Shown one piece after another: positions 51,836 to 60,144 of a stretch of 64,000 nt of DNA. The translations under genes and the position numbers were made by a program. The notes under the pieces were generated by a model that worked only from the letters and a program-made list of their open reading frames with translations, did no database searches and had not been told where the DNA came from. Each line of letters opens with the position of its first letter. Within the stretch, counting starts at the first letter, position 1. This stretch comes from JANQFV01 sp964468185 (GTDB lineage Bacteria; Planctomycetota; Phycisphaerae; UBA1845; Fen-1342), in NCBI GenBank assembly GCA_964468185.1, contig CAYXTR010000014.1:62001-126000 (forward strand), written 5' to 3'.

Positions 51836-53389
51836 TCAAAGTTTGAAGCGGTCAGCCGCCACCAGCCCGGGAACCTCCGCCCGGATCTTCTCCACTACAT
51901 CTTCCGGCAACGGCTCACCCGCCGACGCCCGGACCTCCGCCACCTGCTGGCAGGCCAGCTCGAGCACCCGGTCGTGCTCACCATCACTCTCCAGCGGATA
52001 AGGGCTCGATACAACCCCGCGGCGTATCTGCTTGCGAATCAGCCGGGCAAACAAACGCGTGCCCGACTGCATGACCTTCCGAATCTCGCCCAGCGCAGCT
52101 TCCACATGCGCCTCCGTATAGCACGTCGGCCGCACGATCTCTTTCACCACCCCGATGTTCGCGTTGTCAATCACCGCCTGCGCCGGACTGAACGTCCCCG
52201 TCCGATCCAGCAGCCCAAACGCATAATGAATGTACTGCGCCCCCGTCTGCGCCACACCGAGCTGCGAAAAAGTCTTCTCGACCGATGCCTGCAATCCCGG
52301 CACCTTCGCATCCCCGACCCCCGCCGTCGAATAGCACGGCACCGCGTAGCGCCGCGCCAATTGCACACAATCCGTATTGTAGTGAATGAACTCCGGCGCC
52401 CCGTACAAATCATGCAGCGTATCCAGCCGCGCCCGCACCGGCACCGCCCCATACAGCACCGGCGTCCCGCGCCGCACCAGTTGCGTCAGCGTAATGCCCG
52501 CCAGAATCTCCGCGTTGATCAGCATCACCATCCCCTCTTCCTGCACCGGAGCGGTCGAGCCACCCTGCGGCGAAGAGGAAATGACCAGCGGCAACCCGCG
52601 TTTCGCAATCTCGATCACCTTTTCCGTCGTGTCATCCACCATCTGGAGCGGGCTCTTCACCAGACACGCGATGAACGACAGCAGCGGCGCCTTCCGAAAC
52701 GCCTCCGCCCCTCCCGCGATCATCTCCCCCATCCGCACCACGTGCGGCAGCGCCCGCAAGTCCGTCAAACCCGCCTGCACATGTTTCGTCATGTACATCA
52801 GGCTCGCCAGAAATACGTTCACGTCCTTGTTCGCATCCTCAATGTCCTCGTCCTGCACGTTCACATTGCGAATGAAGAAGTCGAGATGCTCCAGCGTGTT
52901 GCACAAGCGCGCCGCATCCGCCAGCTTGCGCACGCTCCCGCGCGTCTTCTCATGCAAAACCCGCGGCGCACCCGTGCCAGGCTTCCCCGCCCCCGGCTCA
53001 ACCTGGCTCTCCAGGACCACATTCGTCTCAGATCCCGTCCCGAAGTACACCCGGGGAACCGCCGCGTCCAGTACCAGACTGTTCGCCGGATTCCGCGCCC
53101 CCAGTACCACCCGCGCCGGCGCCGCCGCCAGCGCGTCCGCTACGACCGACTCGGGTATCCGCACCACCCAAGCCTGATCCCGTTCGCTCCGCTCCACCCG
53201 ACAGCCATTGTCCGAGAAAATCGACACCGCCTCTTCGTTGAAGCAGACGACGCCCGGATCCTCCAGAATCTCCAGCGCGCCTCGGTGCAGCCGATCCAGC
53301 TGCCCCCCACTCAGCCGCTCCACCGGCTCCACCACAACACCAGGCCGGCATTCTATGCCCTCAGCAACACACGTCTCACTACCCATCAA
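51836..53389 (-). CDS. MttB-family (trimethylamine methyltransferase superfamily) protein 2
   Basis: The 517-residue TIM-barrel protein belongs to the MttB superfamily. True trimethylamine MttB needs an in-frame amber codon for pyrrolysine; no such interruption is present, so it is a non-pyrrolysine member. The best-known of these, MtgB, demethylates glycine betaine to the corrinoid; other members use proline betaine, carnitine or butyrobetaine. Its 5' ATG overlaps the stop of the pterin-binding methyltransferase gene by 4 bases, and the corrinoid protein follows by 9 bases. The substrate is not predictable by eye. Confidence 0.9.
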   Translation of the reverse strand: MMGSETCVAEGIECRPGVVVEPVERLSGGQLDRLHRGALEILEDPGVVCFNEEAVSIFSDNGCRVERSERDQAWVVRIPESVVADALAAAPARVVLGARNPANSLVLDAAVPRVYFGTGSETNVVLESQVEPGAGKPGTGAPRVLHEKTRGSVRKLADAARLCNTLEHLDFFIRNVNVQDEDIEDANKDVNVFLASLMYMTKHVQAGLTDLRALPHVVRMGEMIAGGAEAFRKAPLLSFIACLVKSPLQMVDDTTEKVIEIAKRGLPLVISSSPQGGSTAPVQEEGMVMLINAEILAGITLTQLVRRGTPVLYGAVPVRARLDTLHDLYGAPEFIHYNTDCVQLARRYAVPCYSTAGVGDAKVPGLQASVEKTFSQLGVAQTGAQYIHYAFGLLDRTGTFSPAQAVIDNANIGVVKEIVRPTCYTEAHVEAALGEIRKVMQSGTRLFARLIRKQIRRGVVSSPYPLESDGEHDRVLELACQQVAEVRASAGEPLPEDVVEKIRAEVPGLVAADRFKL

Positions 53390-54192
53390 ATCTCACCTTT
53401 CCGCACCCGCCGCGCGTACCGCCGACAATGTCGGTCCTTGCCCGCCAGCAACTCCCCGAGTGTCATCGCCCACAACATGCCTTCCCGCGTCGGATCGCAA
53501 ATCGCCGAATCCAGCCCGTGCACCAGCGCCGCCAGCAGAAACGCATGATTCACCTTCGCCCGCTCCGGCAAGCCGTGCGAAACATTCGATAACCCCAGCG
53601 TCGTCTTCGCCTCCGGGAATCGCTCCTTGATCGCCCGCAACGTCGCAAACGTCACCTGCGCCTGCGCAATATCGCTGCACATCGGCAACACCAGCGGATC
53701 AAAGAATATGCGCTTCTCCGCCACCCCCAGCTTCGCCCCCGTCTCCGCAATCTTCTCACACACCGCCAGCCGCTGCTCCATCGCCGGCGGAATACCTGTG
53801 TCATCCATCGCCAGCGCAATCACCGGACACTCCCGCCGCGCTGCCAGTTCCAGCAGCGGTACCAACCGATCCGACTCGCCATTCACCGAGTTCAACAGCG
53901 CCAGCCGCCGACCGTCCAGATGATCCGCCGCCCGCTCCAGCACGATCGGATCAGACGAATCGAGCGAGAAATCCTTTTCCGTCGTCTTCAAGGCGATGTC
54001 GATCAGCCAGTTCAGATCCGCCGCTTCCTGCTCCGGATCCCCACTGCCCGTGCCGGCGTTCAGATCAATGTAGGTCGCCCCCGCCGCATCCTGCTTGCGT
54101 ATCTCTTCTGCAATCCCTTCCTCATCGTGTGCCTGGATCGCCGCGCGAATACTCTTCCGCGTCGCGTTCACCCGCTCGCCAATGATGATCAT
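53386..54192 (-). CDS. Pterin-binding corrinoid:tetrahydrofolate methyltransferase (MtgA/MtvA-like)
   Basis: The 268-residue protein is a dihydropteroate-synthase-like barrel beginning MIIIGERVNATRKSI, as in MtgA/MtvA and AcsE-type enzymes that move methyl groups between corrinoid and tetrahydrofolate. LNAGTGSGD (about 44-52), LDSSDP (about 77-82) and LNSVNGES (about 99-106) correspond to pterin-pocket segments. It is flanked by two MttB-family genes, overlapping each by 4 bases. It most likely takes the methyl group to THF, or gives it back. Confidence 0.92.
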   Translation of the reverse strand: MIIIGERVNATRKSIRAAIQAHDEEGIAEEIRKQDAAGATYIDLNAGTGSGDPEQEAADLNWLIDIALKTTEKDFSLDSSDPIVLERAADHLDGRRLALLNSVNGESDRLVPLLELAARRECPVIALAMDDTGIPPAMEQRLAVCEKIAETGAKLGVAEKRIFFDPLVLPMCSDIAQAQVTFATLRAIKERFPEAKTTLGLSNVSHGLPERAKVNHAFLLAALVHGLDSAICDPTREGMLWAMTLGELLAGKDRHCRRYARRVRKGEI

Positions 54193-55691
54193 GATGCCGC
54201 TGCACCTCCCAGCGCATCCTTCGAAATCGCCGGATAACGCTGCATGACCGCCCGCGCCGTCTCTTCCGGAATATGCAGGCCCGCCGGCTCATCCAAGATC
54301 CCCTGCACCACCTCGTGGGCCCGTGCCGCCGCCGACTTGCCCCCCGCTGCCGCCCACGTCTCCCGTGGCTCTCGATCACTCAGCGGCGGCACATAATGCT
54401 CCCGCCGCATGTGCTTGCGCGTATGTCGACCCGCGACGAAATTGCCACCCGGGCCCGCCGCCCGAATCGAATCCAGCGCCAGCGTCTGCTCGTTCACCGT
54501 GATCCCCCGCACGGCCCGCAACGCCATCCCCAACAGATCATCGTCCAGCACCAGTTTCTCTTTGCTGACCGTCAACGCAAACTCCATCAGACCGGCCGCA
54601 TCATGAATGAACTCCCCGCCCGCCAGCGCTACCAGCAGGTTCGTAATCGCACTCTCATACCCGCACTGCGCATCCAGCGTCTTCGCATCACTGATCCCCG
54701 CCGTCGCGTAATACGGAATACCGTAATGCCGCGCAAGCTGCGCCGTCGCCGCATTGATCAGCCCACTCTCCACCGGACCACCCAGATACTTCAAGTCCCG
54801 CATGTCCGCCGCACTGGCCACACAACCGTATATCACCGGCGCCCCCGCATTCACAAGCTGCGTCGTCATCACGTTGATCAGCGCATCACAATTCTGAATC
54901 ACCAGCGTCCCCGCCAGTGTCACCGGCGACGTCGCGCCACACAGCGGCTCCGCCGGCACCGCAACCGGAATCCCCGCCCGCGCCACCTGCGTCATGAACG
55001 CGCCATACTTGCCATCCAGCCGCAGCGGACTGATCCCGCACGTAATCAGCGAAATGAACGGCCGCTCACGCAGCGCCTCCGGCGACCCCGCCAACTGCTC
55101 CGCCATCGCAATGACATCGCGAATCCCCTCCGCTGTGTACACCCCCCCCATGATGTGCTTCGAGGTATGACACAACCCCGCAAAGAAACGGTTCACATCA
55201 ACCGCCTCCACCTCGAGCTCATTCGGATACGTCGGCAACAACATGAAGTGCACATGCTTCAACCGATCGACAATGCGAATCACGTCGACCAGATCGTGCA
55301 TCTTCGCTGGCCGCCGCTCACCACGCTCGTAGTCGAGAATATTCAGCGCCGTCCCACCCGTGCCGCAATACACATTGCCCGCCCCCAACTCCAGATCGGT
55401 GCCCGCCCGCCGGCCATACAACGTCACCTTCGCCGGCACCGTCGACAGCAGATCGTTGACCGCGCGCTCCTTGATCCGGACCACACGTCGCTCCGAATCC
55501 ACCTTCGTATCCAGCCGACGAAACAGGTCGAAAACTTCGGGCTCATGCACCTCGAAGCCAACCTCCGCCAGCACCGTCATGCTCGCGTCATGAATCTGCT
55601 GTATATCGTTAGTGCAAAGAGGTTCGTACGGAAAACTCCGCTGCGCGACCTCGGTACGGTCGGACAGCACGCTGGCTGCTGTTTCCTTCAT
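54189..55691 (-). CDS. MttB-family (trimethylamine methyltransferase superfamily) protein 1
   Basis: The 500-residue protein is a second non-pyrrolysine MttB homologue; it has YCGTGGTALNILDYERGERR and a GISDAKTLDAQCGYESA motif, not the amber residue. It shares the family plan with MttB-like 2 but only limited identity, so the two may take different substrates or act as a pair. ATG 55691 has AGGAAG 6 bases upstream. The upstream reactivation-domain gene ends 83 bases inside it. Confidence 0.9.
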   Translation of the reverse strand: MKETAASVLSDRTEVAQRSFPYEPLCTNDIQQIHDASMTVLAEVGFEVHEPEVFDLFRRLDTKVDSERRVVRIKERAVNDLLSTVPAKVTLYGRRAGTDLELGAGNVYCGTGGTALNILDYERGERRPAKMHDLVDVIRIVDRLKHVHFMLLPTYPNELEVEAVDVNRFFAGLCHTSKHIMGGVYTAEGIRDVIAMAEQLAGSPEALRERPFISLITCGISPLRLDGKYGAFMTQVARAGIPVAVPAEPLCGATSPVTLAGTLVIQNCDALINVMTTQLVNAGAPVIYGCVASAADMRDLKYLGGPVESGLINAATAQLARHYGIPYYATAGISDAKTLDAQCGYESAITNLLVALAGGEFIHDAAGLMEFALTVSKEKLVLDDDLLGMALRAVRGITVNEQTLALDSIRAAGPGGNFVAGRHTRKHMRREHYVPPLSDREPRETWAAAGGKSAAARAHEVVQGILDEPAGLHIPEETARAVMQRYPAISKDALGGAAAS

Positions 55692-56382
55692 GTTTACTTC
55701 CTGAATACGGACGCCTGCGGTGCGTACAGTCCAGCCGCGGACAGGAGCAGCACGGACACGCCGCCTCCGTCACCGCCGCCACCGGCCCCACACCAAAAAC
55801 GCCGGAAATAGACTTGCGCGGCGACATCATCGCATCACGCGACAACTGCACCCCCGCTGCCCCCGCCGGCAAAAGCCCGAAAATCTTCTGCTGCTCATCA
55901 ACCGGCCAATCGCAATAGCCGGGACTGAACGGCAGACCCAGCGCCCGCGCCGGCGACAGTTGCTCGGAAATCTCCTGCTCGGCCCGCGCTACCATCGAAT
56001 CCGTGGCCACCGAAGCCACCGCGTCAACAACCACCCCAAAGTCCGGCCGCTTCTCCATCCAGTGCTCAATGAAACGATCAACCTCGCGTCCCAACGTCAC
56101 GACGTATGCATACACACCTTCGCATGGCCGTAGCGCCTGCGCCAGTCGAACGCTCCGCAACGTGATCCGCCCATCTACACACACCCGCCCAGCCTCAACC
56201 TCGATCGCATAGTGCCGAAACGCAGATCGATACGCCACCCGCTCCCGAATACCCTCCACAGCCTTCTCAATCTGACGTCGCAAGCGTCCCCGCGGCTTCC
56301 GATCCACCGGGCACCCCAACGTGGCCAGAAGCTGCGCCTCCGGTACTTCGAGATGGTCAACCACTGATTCAGGTGTCTTCAC
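55609..56382 (-). CDS. Corrinoid-reactivation-like protein (MetH activation domain family)
   Basis: The 257-residue protein resembles the vitamin-B12-dependent methionine synthase activation domain: SPGYCDWPVDEQQKIFGLL (about 153-171) and the SPRKSISGVFGVG motif (about 187-199). Such stand-alone proteins accompany corrinoid methyltransferases and may reactivate oxidised cobalamin with SAM or another partner. A Cys cluster C209, C211, C212, C214 and C219 follows the domain and could hold a metal or Fe-S centre. The start is GTG 56382 after AGGAAG. Its last 27 codons overlap the mttB-like 1 gene in another frame. Confidence 0.85.
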   Translation of the reverse strand: MKTPESVVDHLEVPEAQLLATLGCPVDRKPRGRLRRQIEKAVEGIRERVAYRSAFRHYAIEVEAGRVCVDGRITLRSVRLAQALRPCEGVYAYVVTLGREVDRFIEHWMEKRPDFGVVVDAVASVATDSMVARAEQEISEQLSPARALGLPFSPGYCDWPVDEQQKIFGLLPAGAAGVQLSRDAMMSPRKSISGVFGVGPVAAVTEAACPCCSCPRLDCTHRRRPYSGSKHEGNSSQRAVRPYRGRAAEFSVRTSLH

Positions 56383-56413
56383 TTGTTCTTCCTCAGAGTT
56401 TTACAGAGCCCGT

Positions 56414-56477
56414 CCGGCAGAAGGCCCCTGCCGGCGTCACTCAGGTTTGGCACCCTAAACCATCCTCGCCAAACCTG
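56414..56477 (-). promoter_or_regulatory. Two perfect hairpins in the leader of the corrinoid operon
   Basis: Between the MarR-like gene and the GTG at 56382 lie a 10-bp perfect stem (56442-56451 with 56468-56477, CAGGTTTGGC paired with GCCAAACCTG, 16-base loop) and a 7-bp perfect stem (56414-56420 with 56428-56434, CCGGCAG paired with CTGCCGG, 7-base loop). No T run follows, so a simple terminator is unlikely. I cannot match them to the cobalamin, SAM, SAH or THF riboswitch cores I know. Confidence 0.5.
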
Positions 56478-56511
56478 ACGGCCGCCTGACGTCGCCCTGA
56501 ACTTCTTGTAA

Positions 56512-57030
56512 TCACCGCGCCTCTGAACCGCTCTCCCAACTCGCTTCCGGAGAATCCGGCTCAGCCCTTCCCGACGCTGCCGATAGCGGACTTCCGCTCG
56601 CGTCAGCCTCCAGCACACCCGTCGTCAGGTGCGGCGACGCAGCCAACTCCTCAGCCTCCATCATCGCCGCGATCCGTTGCAGGACCGACAGCATCGACGT
56701 CTGTTCCCAGTCCTGCAGCTTGTCGAGTTCCTTCCGGAACTGATCCTGCAAGAGCGACGGCGCGCGCTTCAGCACCTCGCGTCCCTGCTCGGTGATGCTG
56801 ATGTTCACCGCCCGCCGATCCTGCTCATCCCGCGTCCGCCGGAGCAAGCCACGCTTCTCCAGCCGATCGAGAATGCCCGTCACCGTCGGCTGACTCAGGT
56901 GAACCGCTCGGGCCAGACCCCCGATGGGCGTCCTTTCCAGTTGCCCTGCCTTCCGCAGCACCGCAAGCTGCGGCCCCGTCAAACCGACCTGCTCAACCAG
57001 TCGCCGCGAGTGCAACTCCACCGCATGCAT
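56512..57030 (-). CDS. MarR-family transcriptional regulator (start uncertain)
   Basis: The 172-residue protein has the winged-helix core LSQPTVTGILDRLEKRGLLRRTRDEQDRRAVNIS split as LSQPTVTGILDRLEKRGLL (about 45-63) and RRAVNISITEQG (about 72-83), typical of MarR. An ATG at 57030 is used, but the family-like sequence extends upstream (LDTEDQIVAAIRRI) with no ATG, GTG or TTG in frame before a TAG. A CTG at 57084 or a small frameshift may be involved, since GGAGGAACATG lies at 57087 in another frame. The C-terminal 40 residues are Ser/Glu-rich and disordered. It lies upstream of the corrinoid operon and may regulate it. Confidence 0.85.
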   Translation of the reverse strand: MHAVELHSRRLVEQVGLTGPQLAVLRKAGQLERTPIGGLARAVHLSQPTVTGILDRLEKRGLLRRTRDEQDRRAVNISITEQGREVLKRAPSLLQDQFRKELDKLQDWEQTSMLSVLQRIAAMMEAEELAASPHLTTGVLEADASGSPLSAASGRAEPDSPEASWESGSEAR

Positions 57031-57097
57031 GATGCGCCGAATCGCCGCAACGATCTGATCCTCAGTATCCAGCGGGACTGACAGAGCATGTTCCTCC

Positions 57098-57113
57098 TAT
57101 TCACATTCGAATA
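57098..57113. promoter_or_regulatory. Candidate MarR-type operator
   Basis: TATTC-n6-GAATA (57098-57102 and 57109-57113) forms a 16-base palindrome just upstream of the MarR-like gene, the size expected of a dimeric MarR operator. The neighbouring ATTCGAAT adds symmetry. Autorepression is inferred. Confidence 0.4.
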
Positions 57114-57401
57114 CCGAATATCCAGATCGAAATAATACATCACAATGGGAAGCCCGTCAAACACCCCAACGCGACATTATGGCCCTGTAATCTCGTAAAT
57201 TATTATAAAACAATATGTTACGATATTGCACGCCATGAGGATTTCACGGAAACATGTGGAAAAAATCCATCTAACGCAATGCATACAACACTCCACAGAC
57301 ATCCTCATCGCGTCAATTGAATGGTTTCGCCCCCTCCCCTTCGAACCTCTACGTCCGATAGCGGATACCCGCCACAACAGCCCCACCATCCCAAAACAAA
57401 C
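57114..57401. other. AT-rich intergenic region upstream of the MarR-like gene
   Basis: The stretch 57176-57280 is far more AT-rich than its surroundings. On the minus strand a TATAAT lies at 57207-57202, about 120 bases before the MarR-like coding region; a good -35 is not seen. An inverted repeat CGTAA (57194-57198)...TTACG (57218-57222) surrounds it. Otherwise no gene is supported. Confidence 0.4.
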
Positions 57402-58004
57402 TCAACACCACCCCAGCGCCACAACCAGAAAAACCGAACACCCAACGATCGCCCCCCACGCCAGCCGCCGCCAGCGCCCCAATATCGCCCCCTCATCCGC
57501 CGGCAGCGTATCCTCCACCCGGCGATAACGCGCCGGCACCCCCAACACCCGCCAATACGCACCCGCCACCAGCGCCACGCCCCCAACCCAGCCAACCAGC
57601 GGATACACCGCCAACAGAATCAACACCGGCAACGACAATACCGCGCAAACGGCCACCCACCACCGCCAAACCCCACCCTTCACCAACCATACCGCAATCA
57701 GAATCGAAATCGGATACAACCCGATCACAGCCCAGCCCAACCATCCCGGCCCAAACCGCACCGCCGGCAGAAACGCACACGTAAACCCCGCTACAGCTAA
57801 CCACACACCCGCCCGATAACCGCACAACCGATCCCCCGCCTCAATCGCCACCAGATTGCGAACCGCCTCATGCTGAAAACCAAATCCACACTCAGGACAG
57901 CGATCCTCGGGAATCCCCCGCAAGTCATACCCACACATCGGACAATACGTCACCACCACCGACGTGCCGTCGTTATCGTCATGCACTGGATTGCCGGCGG
58001 ACAT
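57402..58004 (-). CDS. Zinc-ribbon membrane protein 2
   Basis: The 200-residue protein has an N-terminal zinc ribbon CPMCGYDLRGIPEDRCPECG and four or so membrane helices in its remainder (LAVAGFTCAFLP, VIGLYPISILIAVWL, VCAVLSLPVLILLAV and a C-terminal one). It has the same ribbon as the proteins at 33527-34081 and 62136-62741. ATG 58004 gives MSAGNPVHDD; an earlier ATG at 58022 is possible. It follows clpS closely and may share its transcript. No enzymatic function is seen. Confidence 0.78.
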   Translation of the reverse strand: MSAGNPVHDDNDGTSVVVTYCPMCGYDLRGIPEDRCPECGFGFQHEAVRNLVAIEAGDRLCGYRAGVWLAVAGFTCAFLPAVRFGPGWLGWAVIGLYPISILIAVWLVKGGVWRWWVAVCAVLSLPVLILLAVYPLVGWVGGVALVAGAYWRVLGVPARYRRVEDTLPADEGAILGRWRRLAWGAIVGCSVFLVVALGWC

Positions 58005-58023
58005 CGCCCCGCCCCCCCCCAAT

Positions 58024-58311
58024 CTACGCGTCCGGCTCGCACGTCACCGTCAGCGACCGCGTCCGAAACTGCTCCACATACAACTCCGCCCGCTCCTGGT
58101 GTGTGATCAACAACACACTCGAACCCGACTCATGCGCCTCATACGTCCGATCAATCGCCTCCTCAAACTCCAACGGCGTCAACATCAGAATCGACTCAAT
58201 GACATGGTCGAAGCTGTTCACGTCATCATTATGCAGAATCACTTGGAACGGCGGCAACTCTCGCGTCCGCTGCTCAATCTGCTCCTGCTGATGGGTGTGC
58301 GTGTCAGCCAT
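58024..58311 (-). CDS. clpS: ClpS, ClpA adaptor for N-degrons
   Basis: ClpS delivers proteins with destabilising N-terminal residues to the Clp protease. The 95-residue protein has a short polar N-terminus and the conserved core FQVILHNDDVNSFDHV (about 24-39), then TPLEFEEAIDRTYEAHESGSS. The NDD segment is part of the N-degron pocket. ATG 58311 has GGAGGT 5 bases upstream. The proteolytic subunits encoded at 25.7-27 kb may serve it; ClpA is not in the window. Confidence 0.93.
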   Translation of the reverse strand: MADTHTHQQEQIEQRTRELPPFQVILHNDDVNSFDHVIESILMLTPLEFEEAIDRTYEAHESGSSVLLITHQERAELYVEQFRTRSLTVTCEPDA

Positions 58312-58550
58312 CCGGCCACCTCCGTGCAATCACCTGATCGGCAACCTCAGTCGCCAGGCATTAGGCTATCACCCACACGCCCTCAACGTCAATGATTCCC
58401 CCGCCTTGCAGCACCCCTTCCCCACCAACGCCCGACAACCATATCCAAATTCATCCCGCCCGCCGGGTACCGGGACATGCCCCCCAGCGTTAGAATGTCC
58501 TGCCTTGTGGGTTTTCCCGCGGTTTAAGCTCGGTAGCGGAGACGTTTCTG

Positions 58551-59627
58551 ATGATGAACTGCCGCCTGATAGTCGTTCTGTTCCTGGCCACCCTCGCAGC
58601 CCCCGCCCTGGCTCAACTCGGCGAAGAGCCCGCCGGCGGCCTGCTCCCCCAACGTGCCAAGTCAAACCTCAACGACGAGGACCGCACCGCCATCCGCGAG
58701 TTCGTCACCCAGCATATCCGCACCATCGTCGCCAACGAGAACCCCGCCGCTCGCCGGGCCGGCGACGAGTTGCTCGCCACCTACGCTGGCACCGACGCCT
58801 TCAAGAACGCCTTCACCGAAGTAGCCCTCGAAGCGCTTCCGCCCGCCATCCGCCGGGCCGAGCTCGTCCCCGCTACCCGCCTGCTCACCATCGCCAACGT
58901 ACTCGATACGACCGAAACCCGCCCAATGCTCATCGAAGCCCTCCGCGATGACCGCGTCGCCGTCCGCGCTGCCGCCGCCGTCGGCCTGCGCCGCCTCCGT
59001 CCCAAGGTCGCAGCCGCCGGCCGCGACCCCTGGACCGAAACCCTCACTGCCCTCCGCGATGCCGGCCGCCAGGAAAAATCCCGCGACACCCTCAAAACCA
59101 TCTACGCCGCCCTCGACTACAGCAACATCCAGAACGTCCCCGATCGCGCCACCAACGCCCGCCTCCTCCTCGATCTGCTCGAAAACCGCGCCCGCCTCTA
59201 CGCCGGCGACACCGAAGTCCCCGCCGTCGGCGCCGACGACAAGGGCCTCCGCGTCATCGCCAAGTATACGAATGCCCTGAACGCCGACGACCGCAACCGC
59301 CTCCTCGTCGTCATCGGCACCATGATGCAGCACGCCCTCGAGGAATACACCGGCGGCGCTCGTAAGCTCTACGAAGTCCGTACCCGCGGCGCCAACCCCC
59401 AGCTCATCGAACAACGCAACGCCATGGAACGCCTCGTCCTCATCGGCGAAGACCTCCTCACCACCATCATGCAGCCCGACGAGGCCCCCGAAGTCACCAA
59501 TGCCATGCGCGGCCTCGAAATCGCCGAAATGAAGGTCGAATGGCAGAAGTGGGTCGGCCTCCTCCAAAACCAGGTCCAACGCGACTTCACCCTCGCCGAA
59601 ACCCCGGACGAAGAGCCCGCCGAATAA
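58551..59627 (+). CDS. Exported HEAT-like repeat protein
   Basis: The 358-residue protein has a signal peptide (about 1-21, ending ALA) and a mature part of helical hairpins resembling HEAT repeats (for instance RPMLIEALRDDRVAVRAAAAVGLRRL, about 125-150). Repeat proteins of this kind usually serve as scaffolds. No catalytic motif is visible. A GGAG precedes the two adjacent ATGs, so the start could also be 58554. Confidence 0.78.
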   Translation: MMNCRLIVVLFLATLAAPALAQLGEEPAGGLLPQRAKSNLNDEDRTAIREFVTQHIRTIVANENPAARRAGDELLATYAGTDAFKNAFTEVALEALPPAIRRAELVPATRLLTIANVLDTTETRPMLIEALRDDRVAVRAAAAVGLRRLRPKVAAAGRDPWTETLTALRDAGRQEKSRDTLKTIYAALDYSNIQNVPDRATNARLLLDLLENRARLYAGDTEVPAVGADDKGLRVIAKYTNALNADDRNRLLVVIGTMMQHALEEYTGGARKLYEVRTRGANPQLIEQRNAMERLVLIGEDLLTTIMQPDEAPEVTNAMRGLEIAEMKVEWQKWVGLLQNQVQRDFTLAETPDEEPAE

Positions 59628-59715
59628 GCACCCGAATAACATTCCCCACAGTACCCCCCAGTCTCGCCCTCTCGCCCTCTCGCTCTCCCGATCTCTCGCC
59701 TCAATCCCCTCGCAA

Positions 59716-59985
59716 TCACCCCCCCTGCTTCTGATAATACGCCGCATTACGATCAATAAACGCCTCCATCTCCTCCGGCAGATCATCCTCCGAGAAAATC
59801 GCATTCACCGGACACTCATCCACACACAACCCGCAATCGATACACGTGTCCGGATTGATGAACAACATCTCAACCTTCTCAAAATCCGGCTCATCCTTCC
59901 GCGGATGAATGCAATCCACCGGACAAACCTCAACACAACTCGTATCCTTCGTGCCTATGCACGCTTCCGTGATGTAATGCGACAC
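59716..59985 (-). CDS. fdxA: Ferredoxin (7Fe/8Fe type)
   Basis: The 89-residue protein carries electrons. The N-terminal Cys set (ACIGTKDTSCVEVCPVDCI) and the central CIDCGLCVDECPV match FdxA-type ferredoxins with one [3Fe-4S] or [4Fe-4S] and one [4Fe-4S] cluster; HPRKDEPDFE and the acidic C-terminal helix are also typical. GTG 59985 has AAGGAG 6 bases upstream. It is divergent from iscX by about 160 bases. Confidence 0.92.
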   Translation of the reverse strand: MSHYITEACIGTKDTSCVEVCPVDCIHPRKDEPDFEKVEMLFINPDTCIDCGLCVDECPVNAIFSEDDLPEEMEAFIDRNAAYYQKQGG

Positions 59986-60144
59986 GGTCGCTCTCCTTAC
60001 GAAAATCGGCCCAACCCCGGTAGCGGTCTGCCGAAACGGGGAAACAATTATAGATGACGGGCCGCCCATCGCAACGCGCACCCGTCAACCGTACCGCACC
60101 AACTGCATACGTGCCAACACGATCCCGACAGACGGAGAGAACAT

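Noticed and set aside
51473..53548. A 691-codon plus-strand frame across the corrinoid genes
   Set aside because: It is the mirror of the mttB-like coding frame, extremely rich in Arg, His and Pro, without a family-like segment; the minus-strand genes have motifs and ribosome-binding sites.
51836..55691. Pyrrolysine (amber) use in the MttB-like genes
   Set aside because: Both frames read through to normal stops without an internal in-frame TAG.
56383..56511. Cobalamin riboswitch in front of the corrinoid operon
   Set aside because: No B12 box or other conserved cobalamin core was found; only two simple hairpins are certain, so it is listed as an unidentified structured leader.
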